A stretch of DNA of 37,558 bases. Origin: SAR324 cluster bacterium JCVI-SC AAA005. Its GTDB lineage: Bacteria > SAR324 > NAC60-12. A program made the translations under genes and the position numbers. The stretch covers positions 1 through 37,558 of the forward strand of contig AGAU01000089.1 of NCBI GenBank assembly GCA_000224765.2. The letters run 5' to 3'. Below the pieces are notes generated by a model that saw only the letters and a list, made by a program, of their open reading frames with translations, searched no databases and was not told where the DNA came from. Numbering within the stretch: position 1 is the first letter of the stretch; each line of letters opens with the position of its first letter. This document shows positions 1 through 7,768 of this stretch, in pieces.

Positions 1-18
1 CTTGAGTTAGGTGGGGGT

Positions 19-48
19 GGCGACTCTGTGGGGAGGAACAGAGTCGCC
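19..48 (-). terminator. Perfect 11-bp hairpin downstream of amtB (distal of two)
   Basis: Positions 19-29 are perfectly complementary to 38-48, leaving an 8-base loop. It lies just beyond a second hairpin and past the amtB stop. No T-run follows on either strand, so it is not a textbook intrinsic terminator. It may be a 3'-end stabilising or Rho-independent-like structure for amtB, or belong to a gene to the left of the window. Confidence 0.45.
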
Positions 49-49
49 G

Positions 50-85
50 AAGGTCCGATGGCAGAGGCAGCCCACATCGGACCTT
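50..85 (-). terminator. Perfect 11-bp hairpin downstream of amtB (proximal of two)
   Basis: Positions 50-60 pair perfectly with 75-85 around a 14-base loop. It begins 10 bases past the amtB stop codon, the usual place for a transcript end. Together with the hairpin at 19-48 it forms a tandem pair separated by a single base. There is no U-tract, so termination is inferred from location and stem strength only. Confidence 0.5.
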
Positions 86-95
86 GGGAAGGGGG

Positions 96-1313
96 TTAAA
101 CCGAGCGGGAGACGAATTCGGGGTAGCTGTGCATACCGAATTCTTCCTCGTCAGAACCTACGGACTCTTGCTCTTCGGAAACCCGGATGCCCATTGTCAC
201 TTTCAGGATGTACCAGACGATGATACTAGAGACGAATGTGAAAAGTCCGATCACAACAATTCCCATGATTTGGGCGCCCAAGGAACCGTCTTCCTTGAAA
301 AGCCCCACTGCCAGCGTACCCCAAATTCCAGCTACCAGGTGAACTGAGAGCGCACCAACGGGATCATCGATCTTCAATTTGTCGAAGAAAGGCACTGCAA
401 AGACGACCAGTGCGCCACCGATTCCACCAATCAGCATTGCCAGGCCCATTGAAGGATAGTCGGGTCCTGCTGTGATTGAGACCAGACCTGCTAGTGCACC
501 GTTCAGCACCATCGTCAAATCCACTTTCTTGAAGAGGATCTGTGTCAGGATCATGGCGATTACAGCTCCAGCGCACGCTGCGATGTTAGTGTTGGCGATG
601 ACTGCAGAGATTGCATCAACATCTCCCTTGGAGCCCAGTGCCAGCTGGGACCCACCGTTGAAGCCAAACCAGCCGAGCCAGAGTACGAAAGTCCCAAGCG
701 TAGCCATCGGCAAACTGGATGCAGGGATTGGATGAACATTGCCCTGACTATCATATTTCCCCTTTCGAGCGCCGAGGAGCAGGGCACCCGCCAGCCCAGC
801 CCAGCCACCGACAGAGTGAACGATGGTTGAGCCTGCGAAGTCACTGAAGCCATCGATTAGCCCGCCCAGTGAGGTACCACCCCAGGTCCAGTGTCCTTGA
901 ATCGGATAGATGATCGCTGTCAATACGAGTGTGAATGTCATGAAGGGCCAAAAGCGTACCCGCTCTGCGACCGTACCGGAGACAATCGAGGCAGCGGTAG
1001 CAACGAAAACGACCTGGAAGAAGAAGTCAGAGAGCAAGCTGTGGCCATCTGCGGAGGTACCGGAGAGAGCAAATCCAGAACCGAGGACTGCGTTGCCCTC
1101 ACCGTACATTAGGTTGTAGCCAATCAGGTAGAAAGCAATACAGGCTACAGAATAGAGTGCTATATTTTTAGTCAGAATCGCAGTCACGTTCTTCGTACGA
1201 ACCATGCCTGCTTCGAGCATTGCAAAGCCAGCTGCCATCCACATAACCAGTGCACCACTGATCAGCAGCCAGATTGTATCTAACACATACTTCATCTCAG
1301 CTTGAAATTCCAT
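96..1313 (-). CDS. amtB: Ammonium transporter (Amt/MEP/Rh family)
   Basis: A 405-residue inner-membrane channel protein that conducts ammonium/ammonia. The sequence is a run of about eleven hydrophobic segments with family landmarks: AGFAMLEAGMVR in the first helix, the periplasmic DFAGSTIVHSVGG segment with the conserved Asp and first pore His, and LSVHLVAGIWGT with the second pore His. Length matches the family. The open frame begins at a GTG at 1316, but the ATG three bases later is better placed: an AGAGG Shine-Dalgarno lies 5 bases before it. There is no long cleavable signal peptide like that of E. coli AmtB. A sigma-54 promoter match upstream points to nitrogen control, as is usual for amt genes. 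No glnB/glnK gene is visible; it could lie to the left of the window. Confidence 0.97.
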   Translation of the reverse strand: MEFQAEMKYVLDTIWLLISGALVMWMAAGFAMLEAGMVRTKNVTAILTKNIALYSVACIAFYLIGYNLMYGEGNAVLGSGFALSGTSADGHSLLSDFFFQVVFVATAASIVSGTVAERVRFWPFMTFTLVLTAIIYPIQGHWTWGGTSLGGLIDGFSDFAGSTIVHSVGGWAGLAGALLLGARKGKYDSQGNVHPIPASSLPMATLGTFVLWLGWFGFNGGSQLALGSKGDVDAISAVIANTNIAACAGAVIAMILTQILFKKVDLTMVLNGALAGLVSITAGPDYPSMGLAMLIGGIGGALVVFAVPFFDKLKIDDPVGALSVHLVAGIWGTLAVGLFKEDGSLGAQIMGIVVIGLFTFVSSIIVWYILKVTMGIRVSEEQESVGSDEEEFGMHSYPEFVSRSV

Positions 1314-1369
1314 CACGGCCTCTCTGCCAAATAAAGGTAAGGAATGTAGGGGGATTTTCCTAAATATTC

Positions 1370-1385
1370 AGCAGGGGATGTGCCT
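1370..1385 (-). promoter_or_regulatory. Sigma-54 (-24/-12) promoter of amtB
   Basis: Read on the minus strand, AGGCACATCCCCTGCT has the invariant GG-N10-GC spacing and GGCAC and TGCT cores close to the consensus TGGCAC-N5-TTGCW. Transcription would start near 1358, giving a leader of about 45 bases before the amtB ATG. Sigma-54 control of amtB by NtrC is established in many proteobacteria. That this site is used is inference. Confidence 0.75.
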
Positions 1386-1425
1386 GAGCTGAAATTATTT
1401 TCTAATTAGCGGCAAGTCACTGATG

Positions 1426-1448
1426 TTATGTTTAATAATTAAACATAA
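1426..1448. promoter_or_regulatory. 23-bp perfect palindrome upstream of the amtB promoter
   Basis: Arms of 11 bases (1426-1436 and 1438-1448) around one central base are perfectly self-complementary and AT-rich (half site TTATGTTTAAT). Its centre lies about 80 bp upstream of the predicted sigma-54 start site, a possible position for an enhancer-binding activator. The sequence does not resemble the GC-containing NtrC consensus, so the binding protein is unknown. Confidence 0.45.
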
Positions 1449-1610
1449 AAATTTTAATTTTCATAGGGGATTAGCCAAATTGTGATTATTTTTTGTGCAA
1501 AGAGGCGAAAAAGTAGTCGATAAGTTTAGATAAACAGCGGATCTATGAAGAAAACGACTCAATCCGCACACTTATCACTTAGTTTGTCTAACTTTGCACT
1601 GCTAGAGCTG

Positions 1611-1961
1611 TCATCTCTCAGCTATTTCATCCACCTGCTTCACAATCCTGTACATTGCGATAAATGTCTAGAGTTCGATGGCTATAATCACGATATGCAT
1701 TATGAAATCTACCATTGGCGATAATAGGGCATTTGCGAGGGTATGCAGTAGATCAATAAATTTTTCAAAGCCTTCTCGAAATAGGTTCATCAGTAAAATC
1801 ACCAAAAAATACCTTAGATTCTGTGCAATCATCACGACTATCGAAAGCAATGCTATTGTTGCTGTGCGTGCACCAAATGCACAAAGTATATGCAGATTTG
1901 GAATACCTTCTGTCGTGTCCTGAAGCTTCAACAGACTGATGATCAACGTAAAACTGATTAG
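1611..1961 (-). pseudogene. Possible decayed small membrane protein (in-frame amber)
   Basis: In one minus-strand frame a hydrophobic reading runs from about 1961 to 1671, meets an in-frame TAG at 1668-1670, and continues in frame (TFIAMYRIVKQVDEIAER) to a TGA at 1611-1613. The parts on either side of the TAG look like one membrane-helix protein: TATIALLSIVVMIAQ before it, VDFIMHIVIIAIEL just before the TAG and an amphipathic helix after it. There is no ATG with a Shine-Dalgarno, and an in-frame TGA just upstream of 1961 bounds it. It resembles no family I can name with confidence; a PsiE-like small membrane protein was considered. The hydrophobicity could be chance in an AT-rich gap. Confidence 0.25.
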
Positions 1962-2255
1962 TCAGTAGAACCATAATTGTAGGGAAGAAAATCTCAAATC
2001 TGGAAGCAGTTGGTTTGTCAGAAGAAAGGTTAACCCACAGTCGCCACTATGGAGTTGTTGAAAGGTCTCGGAAGGATCAGGATTGCAAGTGCTGTGAGTA
2101 TGATGATTGAGGCACAGTGTCGATTAAAACATCTTCTCCTGTAGCTGACTTTATTGAGCAGGAGAGAGTTTCATTTTGAAAGGTTTGCGCTTGTCTCGCG
2201 AATTCGCTACGGTTTTTCCTTTTTCTGGTGAACACCAAATAATTTGGGAGGCTAC

Positions 2256-3635
2256 ATGAGCAGTGATTCGATCAAGTACTTGTTGTCTGAAGACCGTATT
2301 CCCCGCGATTGGTATAACCTGATTGCTGACTTGCCTTCCCCTCCACCTCCGGTGTTACATCCAGGTACCCACCAGCCGGTTGGACCAGATGATCTGGCTC
2401 CTCTTTTCCCAATGTCCCTGATCTTGCAGGAAGTCGCCTCAGAACGTACAATTGAGATCCCCAATCCAGTTCGAGATATCTACCGACAATGGCGACCTAC
2501 TCCACTGTATCGAGCGCGGCGCCTAGAGCAGGCTCTCGATACTCCTGCTCAGATTTATTACAAGTACGAAGGTGTTAGCCCAGCTGGGAGCCATAAGCCA
2601 AATACTGCAGTGGCTCAGGCCTTTTATAATAAGGAATCGGGAGTCAAGCGTATCACAACGGAGACCGGGGCAGGGCAATGGGGTTCTTCATTAGCTTTCG
2701 CAGGAGCCTTATTTGATTTGGAGATCGAGGTCTTCATGGTCAAGGTGAGTTTTCAGCAGAAGCCTTACCGCCGAGCACTGATGGAGTCCTATGGCGCAAC
2801 CTGCACGGCATCTCCTTCAGACAAGACGATGTCGGGAAGCAAGATTCTCGAAGACAACCCGGATTCAACCGGCAGTTTGGGTATTGCAATCTCAGAGGCT
2901 GTCGAAATGGCTGCCCAACGAGAGGACACGAAGTACGCCCTAGGAAGTGTTCTCAATCACGTGTTGATGCATCAAACCGTAGTGGGACAGGAAGCGATTG
3001 AACAGATGGAGATGGCAGGTGCTTATCCAGATGTGATCGTTGGCTGTACCGGTGGTGGTTCCAATTTTGCGGGTATTGTCTTCCCTTTCCTCGGCCAAAA
3101 ACTGCGTGGTGGAAAAGATGTGAGGATCGTGGCGGTGGAACCAGCTGCGTGTCCTTCACTGACCAAAGGTCGCTACGCCTATGACTTTGGAGATACCGGC
3201 CATCTGACTCCTTTGACAAAAATGTATACTTTGGGCTCGACTTTCATACCTCCAGGCTTTCACGCAGGGGGACTGCGCTATCACGGCATGTCTCCACTCG
3301 TCAGTCATATCAAGGAACTTGGGCTGATTGAGGCCACGGCCTATGCACAGTTGGATTGTTTTGAGGCGGGTGTCCAGTTCGCCCGTGCAGAAGGAATCAT
3401 ACCGGCTCCTGAAGCCAATCATGCGGTCAAGGGTGCGATTGTCGAAGCACTACGCTGTAAGGAAGAGGGGAAGAGTGAAGCAATTCTCTTCAATCTTTGT
3501 GGACACGGTCACTTCGACATGCAGGCCTACACCGATTACTTTACTGGAAAGCTCCAAGACATGCGATATTCGGAAGAAGAGCTGGCGATGGCCTTGGCTG
3601 GTTTGCCTTCTGTTGAGAACACGATCGGAGCCTGA
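2256..3635 (+). CDS. trpB: Tryptophan synthase beta chain, TrpB2 type
   Basis: A 459-residue PLP enzyme converting indole (or a related acceptor) and serine to tryptophan. It belongs to the TrpB2/TrpB-like branch, longer than the ~400-residue TrpB1 that pairs with TrpA. Visible features are [13 protein letters not shown], the PLP lysine in GSHKPNTA (about residue 118), TETGAGQWG, the phosphate-binding GCTGGGSNF near residue 267, and [11 protein letters not shown] near the C-terminus. The ATG at 2256 follows GGGAGG by 4 bases; an in-frame TTG at 2244 overlaps that site and is unlikely. No trpA or other trp gene is nearby, which is typical of TrpB2, proposed to act as an indole-salvage enzyme. 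The next gene starts one base after the stop. Confidence 0.93.
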   Translation: MSSDSIKYLLSEDRIPRDWYNLIADLPSPPPPVLHPGTHQPVGPDDLAPLFPMSLILQEVASERTIEIPNPVRDIYRQWRPTPLYRARRLEQALDTPAQIYYKYEGVSPAGSHKPNTAVAQAFYNKESGVKRITTETGAGQWGSSLAFAGALFDLEIEVFMVKVSFQQKPYRRALMESYGATCTASPSDKTMSGSKILEDNPDSTGSLGIAISEAVEMAAQREDTKYALGSVLNHVLMHQTVVGQEAIEQMEMAGAYPDVIVGCTGGGSNFAGIVFPFLGQKLRGGKDVRIVAVEPAACPSLTKGRYAYDFGDTGHLTPLTKMYTLGSTFIPPGFHAGGLRYHGMSPLVSHIKELGLIEATAYAQLDCFEAGVQFARAEGIIPAPEANHAVKGAIVEALRCKEEGKSEAILFNLCGHGHFDMQAYTDYFTGKLQDMRYSEEELAMALAGLPSVENTIGA

Positions 3636-3636
3636 G

Positions 3637-3870
3637 GTGTCAGAACAACCTCTTGATGAAGCAAAACGCAGGATCAAGGTCGAACAGGTGGTGCGGGACT
3701 TCTTCATGGTTCTTGATCAGCACCACCTGACCCTGGAAGAAGGAATGGTTGCCTGGAACATGCTTGGCTTCACGATGTTCCAGGAGGCCTATCCCGAGGC
3801 TTCTCACGATCAAATCCAGCAGCAGATGCTGGGTTTCTCACAACAATTGTTTGAATCCCGCCGAAGATAG
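3637..3870 (+). CDS. Small conserved-looking hypothetical protein (77 aa)
   Basis: It starts at a GTG one base past the trpB2 stop, with GGAG six bases upstream inside the trpB2 coding end, so the two are almost certainly co-transcribed and translationally coupled. The product is soluble and helical, with no signal peptide or membrane segment: after a charged start (SEQPLDEAKRR) come VEQVVRDFFMVLDQHH and LTLEEGMVAWNMLGF. I do not recognise a family. The longer open frame upstream (from 3328) is a shadow of trpB2. A function related to the TrpB2 enzyme is possible only by context. Confidence 0.7.
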   Translation: MSEQPLDEAKRRIKVEQVVRDFFMVLDQHHLTLEEGMVAWNMLGFTMFQEAYPEASHDQIQQQMLGFSQQLFESRRR

Positions 3871-3975
3871 TCAATTTTACTGGTTCAAATGCCTCTCCTT
3901 ATACAAGAAAATTAAATGGAAAGATGGATTTAGAGCTTTATATTCAATTATCAAATACAATCTTTTTCGATAATT

Positions 3976-5487
3976 ATGCAACCCGACTCCACCGCAGATA
4001 GCCGCAGTATTCGTCTGGAAAAACTGCAACAGTTACGTGATCAGGGCGCTTCACCTTATCCCTATTCTTTCCAGAGCACCCACACGATCCAAGAGCTTCG
4101 TGATCTGGCAGATGCACTGCTGACAGCAGCAACGCCAGTATCACTCGCAGGCCGTCTGATGGCTGTTCGTGGCAAGGGCAAGGCGATCTTTGCCAACATT
4201 CAGGCAGCCCATGAGCGGCTACAAGTCTATGTGCGCAAAGATGAAGTTGGTGAAGAGTCCTTCGAGGTTTTCAACCTCTGTGACTTAGGAGATTTTCTTG
4301 GTTTGCAAGGGGTGATGATGCGCACACAGACAGGAGAGTTGACACTCCGTGCGAATCGCTTGGAAGTGTTGTCGAAGGCGGTTCGGGCAATGCCGGTTCC
4401 TAAGGTCAAGGAGGTAGCAGGCGAACGCGTTGTCTATGATGAAGTCAAGGACAAGGAGTTTCGCTATCGCCAGCGCTATGTCGATTTAGCCCTCAATGTT
4501 GAGGTGGCTCAGATCTTCCGTCAGCGCTCACTGATTTTTCAGACAGTACGAACCTACTTACTGGAGCAGCAATTTCTCGAAGTCGAAACCCCGACGCTGC
4601 AGTCGGTTTACGGTGGTGCGAACGCGACTCCCTTTGTAACTCGGCACAAAGCCCTGGGGATTGATTTTTACCTGCGGATTTCAAACGAGTTGTTCTTGAA
4701 GCGCCTTGTGATCGGGGGCTTTGATCGAGTATTTGAGTTCATCAAGAATTTTCGCAACGAGGGCATCGACCGCACGCATAATCCTGAGTTTTCCGCATTG
4801 GAATTTTACCAGGCCTATGCGGACTATCATGATATGATGCGCCACTGTGAGAGCATCTTTGAATGCTGTGCCTTGGCGGTTCATGGTTCTACGCAGTTTG
4901 AATTTGAGGGAACAACGATTGATGTTAAGGCCCCGTGGCCTCGGTTGACGATGTTGGAGGCAATCGAGCAGTTTGCCGAGATCTCTTTCAAAACGCTCAG
5001 TGATGAAGAAGTGCAGGCATTGTTAGCTGCCAAGGGTTGGCATTTGGACGGGAGCTTCAGTCGTGGTCGTGCCATGCAGTTGATTTTTGAGGAAAGCTGT
5101 GAGTCCCAGTTGGTCCAGCCTACTTTCATCACGGATTATCCGAAGGAATCCAGCCCACTCTGCAAGCAACATCGGCAGAATTCTGAGTTGATTGAACGAT
5201 TTGAGGCCTATGTGGTGGGTTGGGAAGTCGCAAACGCCTACTCGGAATTGAATGATCCGATCCGTCAAAGGCAGTTGATGGAAGAGCAGGTGGAGCGAGG
5301 CCGAGGTGGAGAAGCAGAAACCCATCCGCTGGACGAAGACTTCTTGCGAGCGATGGAGTACGGCATGCCCCCGATGGGTGGGATTGGTATCGGCATGGAC
5401 CGGATGGTCATGCTACTGACCGGACAGAACAACATCCGTGACGTAATCCTCTTCCCGACCCTGCGTCCCGAACAATTTGGGGAATGA
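3976..5487 (+). CDS. lysS: Lysyl-tRNA synthetase, class II
   Basis: A 503-residue enzyme charging tRNA-Lys with lysine in the cytoplasm. It has full family length: an N-terminal OB-fold anticodon-binding domain (about residues 50-150, [21 protein letters not shown]), the motif 1 region (about 185-210, [13 protein letters not shown]), motif 2 ([14 protein letters not shown], about 259-272) and motif 3 ([14 protein letters not shown], about 465-480). Its length and intact OB domain exclude the short EpmA/GenX paralogue. The ATG at 3976 has no clear Shine-Dalgarno. The 105 AT-rich bases before it may carry a promoter, but only a weak TATACA-like box near 3911 is visible. hisI follows after 4 bases, implying one transcript. 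Confidence 0.96.
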   Translation: MQPDSTADSRSIRLEKLQQLRDQGASPYPYSFQSTHTIQELRDLADALLTAATPVSLAGRLMAVRGKGKAIFANIQAAHERLQVYVRKDEVGEESFEVFNLCDLGDFLGLQGVMMRTQTGELTLRANRLEVLSKAVRAMPVPKVKEVAGERVVYDEVKDKEFRYRQRYVDLALNVEVAQIFRQRSLIFQTVRTYLLEQQFLEVETPTLQSVYGGANATPFVTRHKALGIDFYLRISNELFLKRLVIGGFDRVFEFIKNFRNEGIDRTHNPEFSALEFYQAYADYHDMMRHCESIFECCALAVHGSTQFEFEGTTIDVKAPWPRLTMLEAIEQFAEISFKTLSDEEVQALLAAKGWHLDGSFSRGRAMQLIFEESCESQLVQPTFITDYPKESSPLCKQHRQNSELIERFEAYVVGWEVANAYSELNDPIRQRQLMEEQVERGRGGEAETHPLDEDFLRAMEYGMPPMGGIGIGMDRMVMLLTGQNNIRDVILFPTLRPEQFGE

Positions 5488-5491
5488 CAGA

Positions 5492-5860
5492 ATGCACTTT
5501 GACGAGGGTCTCGATTTCCAGCCAGATTTTGCCAAGTTAAACGGCTTGATGCCTGTGGTGGTTCAGGATGCCCAGTCTCAAGAAGTGCTGATGCTGGCCT
5601 ATGCGAATCAAGAGGCCCTGTCACTCACACAAAAAACGGGTCTGGCTCACTACTATTCTCGCTCTCGTGATCAGCTTTGGCAAAAGGGAGAATCGTCTGG
5701 ACACATTCAAAAAATTTGTGAGATCCGGATTGACTGCGATCAGGACACGCTGCTTTACCTAGTGGAGCAGCAGGGTCCAGCCTGTCATACGGGGAGGCAG
5801 AGTTGCTTCTATCGAAAGTTGGTCGGTCAGCAGTTAGAGTGGTCAATAGAAGAGCGATGA
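5492..5860 (+). CDS. hisI: Phosphoribosyl-AMP cyclohydrolase
   Basis: A 122-residue enzyme of histidine biosynthesis that opens the adenine ring of PR-AMP. It shows the family core: the metal-binding signature [14 protein letters not shown] and the C-terminal [11 protein letters not shown] with two Zn-ligand cysteines. It is the stand-alone HisI form, since the HisE pyrophosphohydrolase domain is absent. The ATG at 5492 sits 7 bases after GGGGA, while the earlier in-frame TTG at 5477 overlaps the lysS end. The 4-base gap to lysS indicates co-transcription, though no other his gene is near. Confidence 0.95.
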   Translation: MHFDEGLDFQPDFAKLNGLMPVVVQDAQSQEVLMLAYANQEALSLTQKTGLAHYYSRSRDQLWQKGESSGHIQKICEIRIDCDQDTLLYLVEQQGPACHTGRQSCFYRKLVGQQLEWSIEER

Positions 5861-5911
5861 AGCGGAGAGGTGAACCAAGGATTAGAGAAGTCTTGAAGAA
5901 GCTTCTCATAC

Positions 5912-7621
5912 TCAGTTTGTCAGGTGTGGGCTGAGGGTCTTTTGCAAAGAAACGTAGAGCCAGTGCAACGCCAGTTGCTCCTTACGTTGCTGTAGTTGTT
6001 GCAGTGAGCGTTTGATGCCTTCCAGTGCCTGTTCTCGCTGTCGGTTGATTGCTTGAACCCGCTGTTGTTCTGTAAAGATAACACTGACAAGTTGCTCTAG
6101 GTGTTGTCGACTGTGAGTAGTGACGATCCAGTTGCCATCCTTTGCATAACTACAATAGGTGTTAATGTCCAAGCGGAGTAGATCGTCAGACTCCCGGTAG
6201 TCGTTTGGATTGACCCAGAGCCGTTTGGGAACATTGCCCAGACTCCGCATCATCTCCGCAACAATTTCTTCTTCTTCACACCATAACAGGACTTGCCGGC
6301 TGGTAAATTCAGCAGGATTTCGAGCAACCTCCTCCCAAGGGAGGCTCCTGCCCAGTTGCTCGACCAACTTTCTTCCGACTATGGCGACTCGATCAAGCAC
6401 TTGTTGTTCCTGATCGTACAGTTCCTGATGAGCCCGCAGTCGTTGCTGTTCTTGTCGAAGTTTTTCATCTTCACGAAGCAACTTCTCTCGCCGTACATCC
6501 AACTCCTTGCGTTGCATGGGAGTACTGGCAATCGTCTTGGGTACCTCTACCGTGGGCCATTCTACAAAATCCAACACCGGTTCAAGTAATCCACTGATCG
6601 CCTTCCTGAGGTCAATGACGTTGCCTTTCAATTCTACTGAAGGCAGGGTACGTAGGTAGAATCCCTGAAGATCATTCCCCAATTGATGTTGTCCAGGTTG
6701 TAGGCTTTCGACACTTTCGACGTTGTTGAATCCACGAGTGGCTAGAATGGAGCGGGCTAGTTCATTCAAGATTGGCAGACTGCCCAAACAACGGAGAGCT
6801 TGTGGCCGTGGAGCAACCGGTTGCTGGCGCTTGGCGTGTGTCTCTAGGTACTGCAGGGTACGCCGGAACGCAGCTGAATGGTCGGAAAGCTGTCGATGCA
6901 CCAATATTGTTTTGATCTTCACATCTCCAAGTGAAAACTCGATCACACCATCAAGTGGTACTCCTGGGAAAAGAAACAATCCCTTGTCGGTTCGGAGTAG
7001 TCCTTTGACTTGCTGGGCTTCTACACTCTTGGCTTGTTGTGCCAGAAAAGTAGTCAGCCACTCCTGCACAGACTGGGTCTTGTCGTCAGCTTCCAGGAAT
7101 CGAATCTGATCCAGTGCCAGTAGGGTTCGTGGTGGTAGATCCTGAACAGTGCGACGACACCAGCCTTCTCGTGGGTCAACGTACTCCAGCATGGAAACGT
7201 GAGATTGCAGGTTGATCCAAGGAAAAGAGCGTAACTTTTGGGTTAGGAATACTCCGGGATGGGAAACCCGAAAATGCATCTGGTTGGTTAGGCGAACCCA
7301 AGGACTGGGTGGCAAGAAAGGACTCAGTTCTTCCTGAATATTTTCCAGCACCAGCGCTAGGGGAACTTCTCGCAGTCGTGCCTGCATTTGTGAAAGAAAA
7401 AAGATGCAGTCCCGATGTTCTCGGAAGCCATGTGGCGTGAAAAAGGTGAAGACAGGTTGCAGATCTTGCAAGTGGGTACAAGTGGATACTAGGCGGTCCG
7501 GTTGTAAGTAGGAAGGGTCTAGCAGTGTGCCGACAAGTGGACCGTGCCCCGTGTGTTTTTCTAGTCGCTGTAAAAGAAAACGCCAGAAGGATGGATTAAA
7601 ACCGATACCTACCAGTTGCAT
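5912..7621 (-). CDS. Unrecognised 569-aa cytoplasmic protein with C-terminal coiled coils
   Basis: No family is recognised. The N-terminal half (residues 1-330) looks globular, with motifs such as MQLVGIGFNPSFWRFLL, VFTFFTPHGFREHRD and PGVPLDGVIEFSLGDVKIKT. Residues of about 375-420 are a highly charged coiled coil (RREKLLREDEKLRQEQQ), followed by a globular segment with WCEEEEIVAEMM and a second coiled coil near residues 520-555 rich in Gln (RSLQQLQQRKEQLA). There is no signal peptide or membrane helix. It is divergent from the 559-residue unknown at 7769 with a 147-bp shared upstream region, and convergent with hisI. The ATG at 7621 has no Shine-Dalgarno. The even codon pattern over 1.7 kb and the uninterrupted frame support a real gene. 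Confidence 0.85.
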   Translation of the reverse strand: MQLVGIGFNPSFWRFLLQRLEKHTGHGPLVGTLLDPSYLQPDRLVSTCTHLQDLQPVFTFFTPHGFREHRDCIFFLSQMQARLREVPLALVLENIQEELSPFLPPSPWVRLTNQMHFRVSHPGVFLTQKLRSFPWINLQSHVSMLEYVDPREGWCRRTVQDLPPRTLLALDQIRFLEADDKTQSVQEWLTTFLAQQAKSVEAQQVKGLLRTDKGLFLFPGVPLDGVIEFSLGDVKIKTILVHRQLSDHSAAFRRTLQYLETHAKRQQPVAPRPQALRCLGSLPILNELARSILATRGFNNVESVESLQPGQHQLGNDLQGFYLRTLPSVELKGNVIDLRKAISGLLEPVLDFVEWPTVEVPKTIASTPMQRKELDVRREKLLREDEKLRQEQQRLRAHQELYDQEQQVLDRVAIVGRKLVEQLGRSLPWEEVARNPAEFTSRQVLLWCEEEEIVAEMMRSLGNVPKRLWVNPNDYRESDDLLRLDINTYCSYAKDGNWIVTTHSRQHLEQLVSVIFTEQQRVQAINRQREQALEGIKRSLQQLQQRKEQLALHWLYVSLQKTLSPHLTN

Positions 7622-7768
7622 GCGGCTCGTGCAGGAAACTTGAACTTGTAGAATTCCCTCATAGCGAGAGCTTTGTCAGGAATCCAAAAAGCTTTGCGAG
7701 AAATTTGCAGTGAAATGAGTTAGCTTACACAAAACAACCAGACCTTCAAACCAAACCATCGACAACCT

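Larger units (their letters stand above)
1314..2255. other. 942-bp intergenic region between amtB and trpB2
   Basis: It holds the sigma-54 promoter and palindrome of amtB, a low-confidence decayed membrane ORF at 1611-1961 on the minus strand, and about 290 bp directly before trpB2. In that last part I see a short complementary pair (CTCCTG near 2146 with CAGGAG near 2169) and a GCGAATTCGC palindrome near 2200. I could not identify a convincing promoter for trpB2. No RNA gene was recognised. Confidence 0.6.

Noticed and set aside
84..347. 87-codon ORF antisense to amtB
   Set aside because: It lies entirely opposite a strongly supported coding region.
2078..2096. Possible sigma-54 promoter before trpB2 (GG...TTGC)
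   Set aside because: The spacing is GG-N9-GC, one base short; sigma-54 does not tolerate this well.
3328..3636. Longer open frame leading into the 77-aa gene
   Set aside because: It is the out-of-frame shadow of trpB2; the real start is the GTG at 3637 with its own GGAG.
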